Assembly (NCBI RefSeq): GCF_040370365.1
Contig: NZ_BAABWQ010000002.1
Location: 558,001 to 622,000 of the forward strand
DNA length: 64,000 nucleotides
Source: Shimia sp040370365
GTDB taxonomy: Bacteria > Pseudomonadota > Alphaproteobacteria > Rhodobacterales > Rhodobacteraceae
Direction: 5' to 3'
Below are positions 30,959 through 40,379 of this stretch, one piece after another; position 1 is the first letter of the stretch; each line of letters begins with the position of its first letter. A program made the translations under genes and the position numbers. The notes beneath the pieces are model-generated. The model searched no databases. It had not been told where the DNA came from and saw only the letters and a list, made by a program, of their open reading frames with translations.

Positions 30959-33742
30959 ATGACCAAACCTCTCTCCGTTGCAGGTGAGCTTGTGCTTGCC
31001 ATTTCCTCGTTTCCTGAGAGCGCGGCAATGTCAGACCGCAACCGATCTCTTACATATCGGCGCCTAGGTCATTTCATTGGTCAGCTGCAAACGCCCCTTT
31101 CAACACATCAGGTTGTCGGTATTTTTGGCGCCCCGGGGTTGGCCATGGCCGCAAGCGCTGCCGCGTGCGTGGTGCATGGGCGGCCCTTTGTTCACTTAGA
31201 CCCCGCGATGCCTCAAATGGTGTTGCACAACATCATGTCTGAACTGAAGGTCGGGATTGTGTTGATCTGCCAACCGGCCGCTCCCGGACAACTGCCGGGG
31301 GAGTGTACAACCTTTGACGCCAGCGCCCTTCTGGACAATCCCGCCGCGCCCGCACAGCCGCTTCACGCCACCGAAGTCTCACCGGATGACCCGATCTACA
31401 TGGTCGCAACCTCGGGAACCACAGGGCGGCCCAAGTGCATTCCCGTGGCCAATGACGCCGCCTTTCTATCCTACGAATGGCGCGATGCCTTCACGCCCTA
31501 CGGCCCCGGCATGCGTGTTGGCATCTATGTCTTTGCAATTTGGGAAATGTTCCGTCCATTGCGCAAAGGTGCTGAGCTGTGGTTCCCCGACGCCGACACG
31601 TTGTTTGCTCCCGGAAAACTGGCGGATTTTTTGATCGCACATGACATCGATGAGATGCTGTTCACGCCCTCTTTCTATGACAGCTTCCTCACAGCACTTG
31701 ATCCTGACAAAGCCGCACACATACCCCTGTCCCGCGTTGTGTTAAATGGCGAAGTCGTCACCGACGATCTGATCCGCGCGTCCTTGAAGACATTGCCCAA
31801 TGCCGCCCTTTGGAACCTCTACAGCATTTGCGAGACGCATGATGTCTGCATGTCTCAGTTGACCGCGCTTGCTGGTGACGCACCAGCCTCCGTTGGCAAG
31901 CCCATGCCACATCTGCAGGCGGTTATCTTGGATGAAAACGACAGGCCCTGCCCGCCGGGAACCTCAGGGCAATTACACTTTGAAGGGCAACGGATGCTTG
32001 GGCGCGGCTACATCAACCGCCCAGAGGAAACGCTCTTGCGCTTCCGGGAACTTACATTCAACCGACGTACAACGCGGCTCTATGACACTGGCGATCAAGC
32101 CTGGTTGGACGACACTGGCGCGCTGCACATCGAGGGGCGGATCGCCCACATGCTCAAACTGCGTGGGTATTCGATCCAGACCCAAGAACTGACCGACACC
32201 CTCCGCGAACACTTGGCGTTCTCGGCAGCGGCACCCTGGGTGTCGGAGGTCGGCGAACGTGGCCAAAGCCTGATTTTTTACTACGCGGCCGATGCGGATC
32301 AGAAGAAAGAGAACAAACGCGCTTGGGGATTTGACGCGGGGACAAACAAAACACCTGCGGCCTTGTCTGCGGTTCTGCGCGCGGCCTTGCCCGCCTACTG
32401 TGTGCCGTCGTTCTTTGTGCAAATGGACGCACTGCCGCTGCATCCTGTTTCCGGCAAAGCGGACTTGCGCGCACTGCCTCGTGTTGACGCCGAAATCTAT
32501 GATGCCCCCTGTTCAGCGGGTGCCGTGGTGACAGCTGCTGCAACCGCGATGGGATGTGCCCCTTCTGAGATAGACCCCGCGCTAAGCTTTCATGATCAGG
32601 GTGGTGACTCACTCATGTGTGTGACGCTGATGTTGGAACTGGAAAAGGTCTTCCACACACCCATCGATTTTGAACTGGCAATGACAGTGCCCTTGCACCG
32701 TCTCGATCAATTGATGACCCATGAGGCGGATGCCCCCGCGCCAGCCCATGACTTCACCCGCCCCGGCATACTGCTGACCGGCGCCACGGGTTTTCTGGGG
32801 GGGCACGTGTTGGCACGGGCTGCCCGCGACCTGCAACCTGATCAGGTCGTTTATTGCCTTGTGCGTGACAAGAACCGCGGCGCGCGTGATCGACTGGATG
32901 ATGTGGCGCGCCACCACGGCATCAGCTCAGACCGATATGTCATGGTTGCAGGCACGTTGGACGCTGATAACTTCGGATTGGAACAACACAGCTACAAGGC
33001 CCTGAGCGCCGTGGTGACACAGGTTGTGCATTGCGCAGCCATGGTCAATCTGGCCATCGGACGGCGCGAGATGCTGGATTGGTCCGCACGTGGGTTGGAA
33101 ACCGTATTGGCGTTTTGTGCCGCCGCACGGGCCGACCTGCGGTTTACATCATCCACCTCCGTGTTTCCGGACCGCGGCGGGCCGTGGCCAGAGGCACCAG
33201 CAACCACGTGGAAAGACTGTACCGGATATGGGGCCGCCAAAATTGCAGCGGAAGCAGCCATCACAGCCTCAGGCGTGCCAGCCGCCATTGTACGCCTGCC
33301 CTCGCTCTACGATCTGGATACGCCCAATCCACGCGACATTTATGAGATCATTCTCGAGGCGTCGCACGCCGCCGGAGCTTTCCCACACGCACTTGAATTT
33401 CCGATGTCTGACGTGACGGCCGCAGCGAGGTTCCTTCTGAGCGACATCACCAGCCCAATGGCCCCGGTCTACAATCTCATCGCAGACAAGCCCATCACGC
33501 TGGAGGGGGTTCAAACATGCTCGACATCCGCTTGGTTGAACAGCGTTGATCTGGCGCCGGGCATCGCCCAAGTTCTTAAGACCCACCCCGATACACTATG
33601 TGCAAATTCCCGTTTTGAAAACGTCGCCGCCAGCGCCGCATGGCGTCGGCTCACCAACCGGCCATTCAGCGACATCAGCGACGGAGCACGCCTGCTGTCG
33701 CGCCGCACGGGTCAGGCCCAAACTGAAGCCATGCACACCTGA
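30959..33742 (+). CDS. Orphan adenylation-carrier-reductase (A-T-R) NRPS-like enzyme
   Basis: A 927-residue single-module enzyme. Residues 1-510 form an AMP-binding adenylation domain (SGTTGRPK at about 150, YDTGDQAW, GRIAHMLKLRGYSIQTQE, catalytic lysine in PVSGKADL at about 499). Residues 520-590 are a carrier domain with the phosphopantetheine serine in GGDSL (about 549). Residues 600-925 form a thioester reductase (LLTGATGFLGGHVL, YGAAK). It should activate an acid, load it on the carrier and release it as an aldehyde or alcohol. There is no condensation domain and no partner enzymes. By manual alignment the A-domain position that is Asp in alpha-amino-acid activators is Val (YVFAIWEM). 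ATG 30959 is used; GTG 30953 is possible. Confidence 0.85.
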   Translation: MTKPLSVAGELVLAISSFPESAAMSDRNRSLTYRRLGHFIGQLQTPLSTHQVVGIFGAPGLAMAASAAACVVHGRPFVHLDPAMPQMVLHNIMSELKVGIVLICQPAAPGQLPGECTTFDASALLDNPAAPAQPLHATEVSPDDPIYMVATSGTTGRPKCIPVANDAAFLSYEWRDAFTPYGPGMRVGIYVFAIWEMFRPLRKGAELWFPDADTLFAPGKLADFLIAHDIDEMLFTPSFYDSFLTALDPDKAAHIPLSRVVLNGEVVTDDLIRASLKTLPNAALWNLYSICETHDVCMSQLTALAGDAPASVGKPMPHLQAVILDENDRPCPPGTSGQLHFEGQRMLGRGYINRPEETLLRFRELTFNRRTTRLYDTGDQAWLDDTGALHIEGRIAHMLKLRGYSIQTQELTDTLREHLAFSAAAPWVSEVGERGQSLIFYYAADADQKKENKRAWGFDAGTNKTPAALSAVLRAALPAYCVPSFFVQMDALPLHPVSGKADLRALPRVDAEIYDAPCSAGAVVTAAATAMGCAPSEIDPALSFHDQGGDSLMCVTLMLELEKVFHTPIDFELAMTVPLHRLDQLMTHEADAPAPAHDFTRPGILLTGATGFLGGHVLARAARDLQPDQVVYCLVRDKNRGARDRLDDVARHHGISSDRYVMVAGTLDADNFGLEQHSYKALSAVVTQVVHCAAMVNLAIGRREMLDWSARGLETVLAFCAAARADLRFTSSTSVFPDRGGPWPEAPATTWKDCTGYGAAKIAAEAAITASGVPAAIVRLPSLYDLDTPNPRDIYEIILEASHAAGAFPHALEFPMSDVTAAARFLLSDITSPMAPVYNLIADKPITLEGVQTCSTSAWLNSVDLAPGIAQVLKTHPDTLCANSRFENVAASAAWRRLTNRPFSDISDGARLLSRRTGQAQTEAMHT

Positions 33743-34072
33743 CTTTTCCGTCCCTCAAAAACGGCGCAGTGTTTGCACTCAAAAGGCAAGGCAAACGGGG
33801 GCAAATCACCCCCATTTGGCGGGCGACTCACCGGGCGTTTGCTGCAAATTTTGGCGTACAACCATGGAAGGTTTTGTGCGTCTAACCGTCGTGCTTACCC
33901 AAGGGAACATTACCATTCGAGGTATGTAAAACCCCCTTTCACCACTCTAATCATTGAATTTCATTGTTTTTTCACGCAAAGTCTTTCGACTATGGACCAA
34001 AGCAAATTCAACGCAACTCGCGAAAGCGGCGCTGCGTTCTTATAGATGAAGTAACGGGTGACGCCGTGCTGA
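33743..34072. other. Intergenic, no gene seen
   Basis: A 330-base gap. A small GC hairpin (GGGGG at 33797-33801, CCCCC at 33809-33813) could help end the upstream transcript. The rest is AT-richer toward 33930-34000 (TTTCATTGTTTTTTCACG) and probably holds the promoter of the next gene. No convincing open frame. Confidence 0.4.
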
Positions 34073-36313
34073 GTGACCAGAGGCCATGTAACATTGCAAC
34101 CGAGACTCGAGAAAATCCCCTTTGCGCCACCGGTTGGTCTCGTGATGTTTTTGTCAATCGCCATGCTGATTTTCGCCTTCGGAGTTGTGTTTTTCCGCAT
34201 CTGGGAGGCCGAAGACCGTGCCACCGCACGTGAGGTGACGTCCGTCGCCCGTGTCTTTGAAAACCATGAACGTGCGATCCTCAATGAGATCGAACGGTAT
34301 GCCGCCTCCAACGCCGCCTACCTCAACACGTCGACCTTGATCTCTGGACCTTGGATCAAGACACGGTTTGTCGATGATATGGCACGCGAGTTTGAACACA
34401 GCGCCGCCTTTCTGCTGGCCCCGGACAACAGCCTTGTTTTTGAAAACACGCGCGACCCATCCCTGACCTTTCCCAGCCGTATTGCGCAAATTCCGACGGT
34501 TCAGCGCTCGATACACGAGGTGCAAACGCAGTTTACTGAGCTCACCGCAGGCTTGCCCGTCTCTGAAATCAACTTCGCGGGGAAACTGGGACTGTTGTCA
34601 GATATTCAAGTGGTCTCGCTGGACAACGCTGTCGCTTTGGTGTCGGTTTTTGCTATCGTGCCTGACCCGGGCGGCATCCCCATTGTCGCCCCCATTCCTT
34701 ATGTTCTGTCCACGGTGCACATACTGGACCGGCCCCATCTGGATCTCATTTTGCAAAACCTGTCATTGGCGGATCTCAACCACGGAGAAACCGTTCCCGC
34801 TGGCATGAACAGCTTTCCGCTTTCGGGGGCAGACGGACAAATAAAGGGCTATCTGTACTGGCGGCCCATGAGCCAAGGTATGGCCATTCTTATGGCAACC
34901 ACCCCGATGCTGATCCTGTTTCTCGCCGTGATCGTTCTCCTTGCGATAACCTCGATCCGTGGCAACGCGCAGGCACGGCAACAGTTGGCAAAAGTTGCCG
35001 ATCAATCTCGATACGATGCAGACCACGACAGCCTCACGGACCTTCCGAGGCGAGGCCACTTCTTTGAAGAAGCGGAACGCATTCTAAGAGATCCGGACCG
35101 AGATCTGACGCATCTCATTTTTGTAGAGATCAATCGACTGAAATTCATCAACGACTCTTGGGGAAGCTCCGCCGGTGATGCGGTTGTGCGCACGGTGGGT
35201 CAACGCATCAAGAGTAAGTTAGACGACAGCCACTTCGCCGGGCGCATTGGCGGTGACGAGTTCATGATCCTCGTCAGCGATCCCTCCGAAATCAAAGAAA
35301 TCCATGCCATCACGCGTGAATATATAACAGCTCTAAATCAACCCATTCTGATCAATGGCACCTGGGTTGAAATTTCTTGCCGCGCTGGTGTGGCGAAGTT
35401 TCCGGATCACGGTGAAACCATCCGGGATCTCGTACATGCAGCAGACATCGCCTTGCGCCGATCCGGGGCCGATCTGCACGCCGCGTTTTGCGTTTTTGAC
35501 TCGTCCATGGACGACGGGTTGTTGGAGAATCGTCTCCTACGCCACGATTTGCTCACCGCAGTGCGCAACGGCGAGATGATGCTCTACTATCAACCCATCG
35601 TGCGCAACATGGGTGAGGCGCCTATGACGGTTGAGGCCCTGCTGCGCTGGAACCACCCAACGCTCGGCATTCTACCGCCGGGCAGGTTTCTGCCACTGGC
35701 TGAGACCGTCGGCGTTATGCCCGAACTTAGCGAATGGGTTCTGCAACAGGCCATCAAAGACGCTTCAAATTGGCCAATGGAGTTTGGCGTGTCTGTCAAC
35801 ATCACAACCTCCCAGTTTTTGAAGCCCGGATTTACCACAGAGGTCCGCGCGTTGCTGTCTTCTCATGGCTTGGCGGCCACAAAGCTGACCCTTGAGATCA
35901 CCGAATCCCAGCTTCTAGACCAAGTCGAAGACACACAAGCGGTTCAGGAAAACCTCAACAAACTCGGCGTGCGTTTTGCGCTAGATGATTTTGGCACTGG
36001 GTATTCCAGCCTCAGCTACTTGCACCTCTATAACTTTGAAGTCCTGAAAATCGACAGAAGCTTTCTTCAGGGTGACACGTTTACCGCAAACAAGAGAGGC
36101 CTGCTGACGACAATGATCAACATTGGACAGGTTCTTGGCATGTCCGTGGTGGTCGAAGGCGTCGAAACCGAAGAACAGCGCACCTTCCTGCGTCAGACAG
36201 CGTGCGGCTACCTGCAGGGATATCTGTTTGCCCGGCCGATGCCCTTAGCAGATTTGATCGCAGCCTATCACGGGTATGACTCCAGCCCCAAAAGCGTGCC
36301 CGGGGCCGGATAG
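34073..36313 (+). CDS. CHASE4-GGDEF-EAL cyclic-di-GMP protein
   Basis: A 746-residue membrane signalling protein. TM1 is at about 20-42, a periplasmic CHASE4-like sensor at about 45-280, TM2 at about 283-303, GGDEF domain with intact GGDEF (about 393-397), and an EAL domain from about 500 with EALLRW (about 520). In the EAL domain NITTSQF, LEITES, DDFGTGYSS, LKIDRSF, VVEGVET and GYLQGYLF are all present, so phosphodiesterase activity is expected. The RxxD inhibitory site before GGDEF is absent (DDSH instead). It can in principle both make and break c-di-GMP. GTG start at 34073. It stands alone and converges with the M16 peptidase genes. Confidence 0.9.
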   Translation: MTRGHVTLQPRLEKIPFAPPVGLVMFLSIAMLIFAFGVVFFRIWEAEDRATAREVTSVARVFENHERAILNEIERYAASNAAYLNTSTLISGPWIKTRFVDDMAREFEHSAAFLLAPDNSLVFENTRDPSLTFPSRIAQIPTVQRSIHEVQTQFTELTAGLPVSEINFAGKLGLLSDIQVVSLDNAVALVSVFAIVPDPGGIPIVAPIPYVLSTVHILDRPHLDLILQNLSLADLNHGETVPAGMNSFPLSGADGQIKGYLYWRPMSQGMAILMATTPMLILFLAVIVLLAITSIRGNAQARQQLAKVADQSRYDADHDSLTDLPRRGHFFEEAERILRDPDRDLTHLIFVEINRLKFINDSWGSSAGDAVVRTVGQRIKSKLDDSHFAGRIGGDEFMILVSDPSEIKEIHAITREYITALNQPILINGTWVEISCRAGVAKFPDHGETIRDLVHAADIALRRSGADLHAAFCVFDSSMDDGLLENRLLRHDLLTAVRNGEMMLYYQPIVRNMGEAPMTVEALLRWNHPTLGILPPGRFLPLAETVGVMPELSEWVLQQAIKDASNWPMEFGVSVNITTSQFLKPGFTTEVRALLSSHGLAATKLTLEITESQLLDQVEDTQAVQENLNKLGVRFALDDFGTGYSSLSYLHLYNFEVLKIDRSFLQGDTFTANKRGLLTTMINIGQVLGMSVVVEGVETEEQRTFLRQTACGYLQGYLFARPMPLADLIAAYHGYDSSPKSVPGAG

Positions 36314-36335
36314 TCACTGCTGTTGTGATCAGCGC

Positions 36336-37634
36336 CTAGAGCCCTTCAGGCTGACCAACCACCACAAACAACATACCGTCGCGATTCAGCAAATCAGCGG
36401 CCACCCGAGAAACGTCATCGGCGGTCACTGCATTCACTCTGTCGTTGCGCGTGGCGATGTAATCAATAGGCATGCCATCCATCTGCATAGACACCATGAT
36501 GTTGGCAATTGCCCCGTTGCCGTCAAAACGCAGTGGATACGCCCCGGTCAACAATGCCTTGGCTTTGTCCACCTCTTCGTCCGTTGCACCCTGCTCCGCC
36601 ATACGCGCCCATTCGTCTTGCACAACCTGCAAAGCTTGAGCGACCCGGTCGTTGGCCGAAGACACGCTGCCCATGTAGACATTGGCCAGATCACGCAGCA
36701 CCAGATAGCTGTAGACGCCATAGGTCAGGCCACGCTTTTCTCGAACCTCAGTCATCAAACGGCTTTCAAAGCCACCGCCGCCGAGAATTGTGTTGAGCAC
36801 ATAAGCGGCAAAAAAGTCCGGGTCTTCACGATCGATGCCATTCTGCGCCCACACAGCAACCGATTGGGGTGTCTCAAAATCCACCACGTCCACGCCACCG
36901 CTGATGTTCACATCAATGGCGCTCGGCATCGGAGCACCAGTCTCCGGCAACTCTCCAAGCAGTTGGTCCAATACCGGCCCCAACTCCTCAGCCGTGATGT
37001 CGCCAACCACGCCGACGAACAACCGATCTTTCGCCAGCGCACCTGCATGCGCGGCGATCATATCCGCTTGCGTCAGCGCGGCAACGCTTTCAAGGGTGCC
37101 TTCACCGCCAGAGCCATATGGGTGATCTCCATAAATCAGCTCTGCCAACCGCGCCCCTGCAATGCTCTCGGGGTCTTTCAGGTCTGAACGAATCCCGGAC
37201 AGCACCTGTTCACGCACCCGATCCAAAGCGTCCTGCGGAAAGCTTGGGGCAACAAGGGACCGGCGCAACAAATCTAACGCGTCATCGCGATTTTCGTTCA
37301 AAACACGTGCAGAAATCGAGACCGCATCTGCATGGCTGTCATAGCCAAACTGCGCCGCAAGCTCTTCGCTCGCTTTGGCAAAGGCCTGCGCATCCATATC
37401 CCCGGTGCCCTCTTCTAAAAGGCCCACCATCAAATGAGTCGCGCCGCGCTTACCTTGTGCATCCAATGCCGTTCCGCCCTTAAAGCGGAACTCAAACGCC
37501 ACAAACGGGATCGATGGCTCCTCAACCAACCAGGCTTTGATTCCGCCCGGCGAAGTGACCTCTTTGATATCGATCTCTGCCCACGCAGGCGCCGCAAAAG
37601 CAAATGCGACAACGGTCAAAACAAAACGGATCAT
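36336..37634 (-). CDS. M16 family peptidase-like protein, non-catalytic partner
   Basis: A 432-residue secreted protein of the M16 (pitrilysin/insulinase) fold. A signal peptide spans residues 1-19 (FVLTVVAFAFAAPAWA). The zinc motif HxxEH is degenerate (THLMVGLLEEG), so it cannot be a peptidase alone. The C-terminal half keeps the M16 arginine-tyrosine region (REKRGLTYGVYSYL). It pairs with the catalytic subunit encoded just upstream, whose TGA overlaps this ATG as ATGA. Two-subunit M16 enzymes with one active and one inactive chain are common. Confidence 0.88.
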   Translation of the reverse strand: MIRFVLTVVAFAFAAPAWAEIDIKEVTSPGGIKAWLVEEPSIPFVAFEFRFKGGTALDAQGKRGATHLMVGLLEEGTGDMDAQAFAKASEELAAQFGYDSHADAVSISARVLNENRDDALDLLRRSLVAPSFPQDALDRVREQVLSGIRSDLKDPESIAGARLAELIYGDHPYGSGGEGTLESVAALTQADMIAAHAGALAKDRLFVGVVGDITAEELGPVLDQLLGELPETGAPMPSAIDVNISGGVDVVDFETPQSVAVWAQNGIDREDPDFFAAYVLNTILGGGGFESRLMTEVREKRGLTYGVYSYLVLRDLANVYMGSVSSANDRVAQALQVVQDEWARMAEQGATDEEVDKAKALLTGAYPLRFDGNGAIANIMVSMQMDGMPIDYIATRNDRVNAVTADDVSRVAADLLNRDGMLFVVVGQPEGL

Positions 37635-38971
37635 TGGGTGGCCTCCTCTTCTTGCGTCATCAACCAACCGGTCACTGAATTGCGCTCGTCGAAAATCGTC
37701 TCCGCGGCTTCCATGATATCCACTGGCGTGATCGACTGAAGAATGTTGGGCCACTCTTGGATATCCGCAATTGTCAGCCCGGCCGTCAGCCCACGACCAT
37801 AGCGATTGGCCACGCTTTCCACATTGTCGCGTTCGTAAACCTCACTGGCGCGCAATTGCATCTTGATCCTTGCCAAATGCGCTTCATCCACACCGGTCTG
37901 CATAAATTCAGCGACAACCGCGTCCATGGCATCTTCGGCGGCCTGCATCTCAATGCCCGGCGCTGGCACCGTCAGAAGGTTAAAGGTGGTCGCATCCAAC
38001 GATGTGCCTCGGTACCACGCAGCAGCATAGATCGACTGCTTGCTCTCAAACTGCAACTTTTGGCTCAGAACCGACGTCTGCCCGCCCCCCAAAAGCTCTG
38101 CAAGCAACATCAGCGACGCCGCCGTGCGCTGATCACCAGGATTGCGCTCAGGCGCCAGATAGCTGCGTGTCACGTATGGTTGTGCAACGCGGGGATCGTA
38201 AAACACCATGCGCCGCGCGCTGGTCTGCGGCGGCTCGCTGGGCCGCATTCGCTCTGGCAAGTCCGGATTTGCGGGGATCACTCCGTAATACTGCTCCGCC
38301 AATGCTTTGACCTCGTCGGGCTCAACATCCCCGGCCACAATCAAAATGGCGTTGTTTGGCGCATAGTAGGTTCCGTAGAAATCCAATGCGTCGTCAAGAT
38401 CAAGCGCTTCCATCTCATGCCGCCAACCAATGACAGGCACGCCATATCGGTGGTTCAAATACTGTGCTGCACTCAGCTGCTCGCGAAACAACGCGCCGGG
38501 ATTGTTTTCAACCCGTTGATTGCGCTCCTCAATGATCACATCACGCTCAGTCAGGATCTCCTCCTCACCCAAACGGATATTGACCATCCGGTCGCTTTCC
38601 ATCCGCATCATCAGTTCCAGTCGATCTGACGCCACACGCTGATGGTAGGCCGTCATGTCATAGCTGGTGAAGGCATTGTCACGCCCACCATTGGCTGCAA
38701 CCGTGGCCGAAAACTCACCGGGCTCCAACGTGTCCGTACCTTTGAACAGCAAATGCTCCAAGAAATGCGCCACCCCTGAAACGCCGGGTTTCTCATCTGC
38801 TGACCCGGCCCGATACCAGACCATGTGCATGACAACCGGCGCACGGTGATCTTCAACCACCACGACCTGCATGCCATTGTCCAAGGTAAAATCGGTGACC
38901 AGATCCTCAGCGGCCACAGGTGCAGACAGGCACACCCCCACAACAAGCGCCAAGATTGAGCGTGCCAACAT
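37631..38971 (-). CDS. M16 family zinc peptidase, catalytic subunit
   Basis: A 446-residue secreted metallopeptidase. A signal peptide spans residues 1-21 (ILALVVGVCLSAPVAAE). The inverted zinc motif HFLEH lies at about 68-72, and the downstream glutamate ligand is in RDVIIEERNQR. The C-terminal M16 half is less conserved. ATG 38971 has GGGAGG upstream. It is followed by the inactive partner with a 4-base overlap. Upstream on the same strand lie DUF3035 lipoprotein and lspA genes, suggesting a cell-envelope quality-control or processing operon. The substrate is unknown. Confidence 0.9.
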   Translation of the reverse strand: MLARSILALVVGVCLSAPVAAEDLVTDFTLDNGMQVVVVEDHRAPVVMHMVWYRAGSADEKPGVSGVAHFLEHLLFKGTDTLEPGEFSATVAANGGRDNAFTSYDMTAYHQRVASDRLELMMRMESDRMVNIRLGEEEILTERDVIIEERNQRVENNPGALFREQLSAAQYLNHRYGVPVIGWRHEMEALDLDDALDFYGTYYAPNNAILIVAGDVEPDEVKALAEQYYGVIPANPDLPERMRPSEPPQTSARRMVFYDPRVAQPYVTRSYLAPERNPGDQRTAASLMLLAELLGGGQTSVLSQKLQFESKQSIYAAAWYRGTSLDATTFNLLTVPAPGIEMQAAEDAMDAVVAEFMQTGVDEAHLARIKMQLRASEVYERDNVESVANRYGRGLTAGLTIADIQEWPNILQSITPVDIMEAAETIFDERNSVTGWLMTQEEEATQ

Positions 38972-39167
38972 ACCATGCCTCCCAAGCAAAAATTGCGCGC
39001 GCACAACACCTTGCAGGCGTCGGTCGCCAAAACCATTTGTCAGATAGTTACGCCACCCATCCGGCACCGCAAGAGATCAAACGCGAAAGTGAGCTAAGTT
39101 GCGCGGTTATTTGCACACCCAAACAGAACGGCCTCTTTACGACACATGTGCACCGTAGCGCGCACTG

Positions 39168-39689
39168 TTACCGCGTGGGCGCAGCAGGCGTACGAACACC
39201 CGCCCGTTTCCAACGCCACCACTCTTGGCGGTAATCCAGCTCTTGTGGCTTATAGACCTGCTCATACAGGCCCTTTTTGGAAATGCGAATGCTCGTGAAC
39301 CGTCCACGTTTGGCGCGGAAGGCTTCATCTTCTTCCCACACCACCTGACGGATATTGGCGTCCCGTCCCAAGCGTGATGTGTGGTTGACCAAAGCGCCGT
39401 CACTGCTGGGGATGCCCGTGGTGTAAGGGCTGCGCGCGGTCGCAGAGCCACCCAGTGCCGCCACTGCAGCCCCCAAAGGATCCTGATCCGTACGGTTCAC
39501 ACCGCCCGGTGTCGGCGCTGGCAAGGCCGAATAGTCCGACGGTTGAGTCAGCTCTTTGTTTGGAAGAATAGCAAACTCGTCCGGGCCTTCGCCACTTGGG
39601 ACGTTGGAATGCAGGGTACCGCCGCTGGTGCAGCCAGCTACAAAAGCCGCCACAATCACAACCAGAATGTTCAGACGTGCCACGCCCAT
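39168..39689 (-). CDS. DUF3035 lipoprotein
   Basis: A 173-residue lipoprotein of the DUF3035 family, found mainly in alphaproteobacteria. The signal and lipobox read VIVAAFVAGCTSGG, with the lipidated cysteine at about residue 20. The mature part has the family's GPDEFAILPNKEL and a basic tail ending YRQEWWRWK. AGAGGTGGAC precedes ATG 39689. It follows lspA by 53 bases; the signal peptidase II encoded there would process it. The function of the family is not known. Confidence 0.87.
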   Translation of the reverse strand: MGVARLNILVVIVAAFVAGCTSGGTLHSNVPSGEGPDEFAILPNKELTQPSDYSALPAPTPGGVNRTDQDPLGAAVAALGGSATARSPYTTGIPSSDGALVNHTSRLGRDANIRQVVWEEDEAFRAKRGRFTSIRISKKGLYEQVYKPQELDYRQEWWRWKRAGVRTPAAPTR

Positions 39690-39742
39690 GTCCACCTCTT
39701 CAAGTATCTTGAGCACAGCTTTACCCGATCACACCGGCAAGG

Positions 39743-40216
39743 TCACGCCTCTCTTTTGTGCCCACTGCCAAACAGGATCAAACCAAAGGCGCCCGCAAAA
39801 ATCCAAATGTCTGCCACGTTGAAAGCATAGGGGTTTTGAATGCCACAGCAGGACATATTGAGAAAATCCACCACCGCGCCAAACAACAGTCGATCCACGA
39901 CATTGCCCAACGCGCCGCCGATCAGAAGACCGGCGCTGATCATGCCCCACCTGCCCGGCGGATCTTTGCGCACCCAGTGCAACACGAATCCGCATATCAG
40001 AATCGCCATAGCGATCAAAATCCACTTGGCCGCAGCTGGGCTGTCGGAGAAAAGGCCAAAATTGATGCCGGTGTTCCACGCCATGTGAAACTGTAAGAAA
40101 GGTGGCAAAACTTCGATATGGATCACCTCGCGCAGGTTCAGCGCGTTGAGCACAAGAAATTTGCTCGCCTGATCGGTGATGAAGGCCCAAAAGCCTGCCC
40201 AAAACACAAGACGCAT
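39743..40216 (-). CDS. lspA: Lipoprotein signal peptidase II
   Basis: A 157-residue inner-membrane aspartyl peptidase with four helices that cleaves lipoprotein signal peptides after lipidation. The conserved FWAFITDQASK, FHMAWNTGINFGLF, GNVVDRLLFGAVVDFL (first catalytic aspartate region) and FNVADIWIFAG (second aspartate) are all there. AAGGGGGAC lies upstream of ATG 40216; the longer frame is not needed. It is part of a leftward run with purH upstream and a DUF3035 lipoprotein downstream. Confidence 0.93.
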   Translation of the reverse strand: MRLVFWAGFWAFITDQASKFLVLNALNLREVIHIEVLPPFLQFHMAWNTGINFGLFSDSPAAAKWILIAMAILICGFVLHWVRKDPPGRWGMISAGLLIGGALGNVVDRLLFGAVVDFLNMSCCGIQNPYAFNVADIWIFAGAFGLILFGSGHKREA

Positions 40217-40337
40217 AGATCGCGTCCCCCTTCTGCCTGTCTGCCTCTGTGCGCCGCTCCGCGTTGGTCGCAGAATCTTGCGCGCCGTATTGAACGCCAT
40301 GTTACGCCACTTTAGGCCAATGCAACAAGGGTATTAC

Positions 40338-40364
40338 CTGTGGTCGGCATTACGCCAACCACAG
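40338..40364 (-). terminator. Hairpin after purH
   Basis: CTGTGGT (40338-40344) pairs with ACCACAG (40358-40364), and the stem continues after one mismatch (GGC with GCC). No T-run follows on the minus strand, so termination may be partial, with read-through into lspA. Confidence 0.35.
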
Positions 40365-40379
40365 ATCGTGACGTAAGCT

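Noticed and set aside
30959..33742. Full non-ribosomal peptide synthetase cluster
   Set aside because: Only one adenylation-carrier-reductase gene is present, with no condensation domain, tailoring enzymes or carrier-activating enzyme nearby.
36336..37634. Second active M16 peptidase
   Set aside because: The HxxEH zinc motif is replaced by THLMVGLLE, so it is called the inactive partner.
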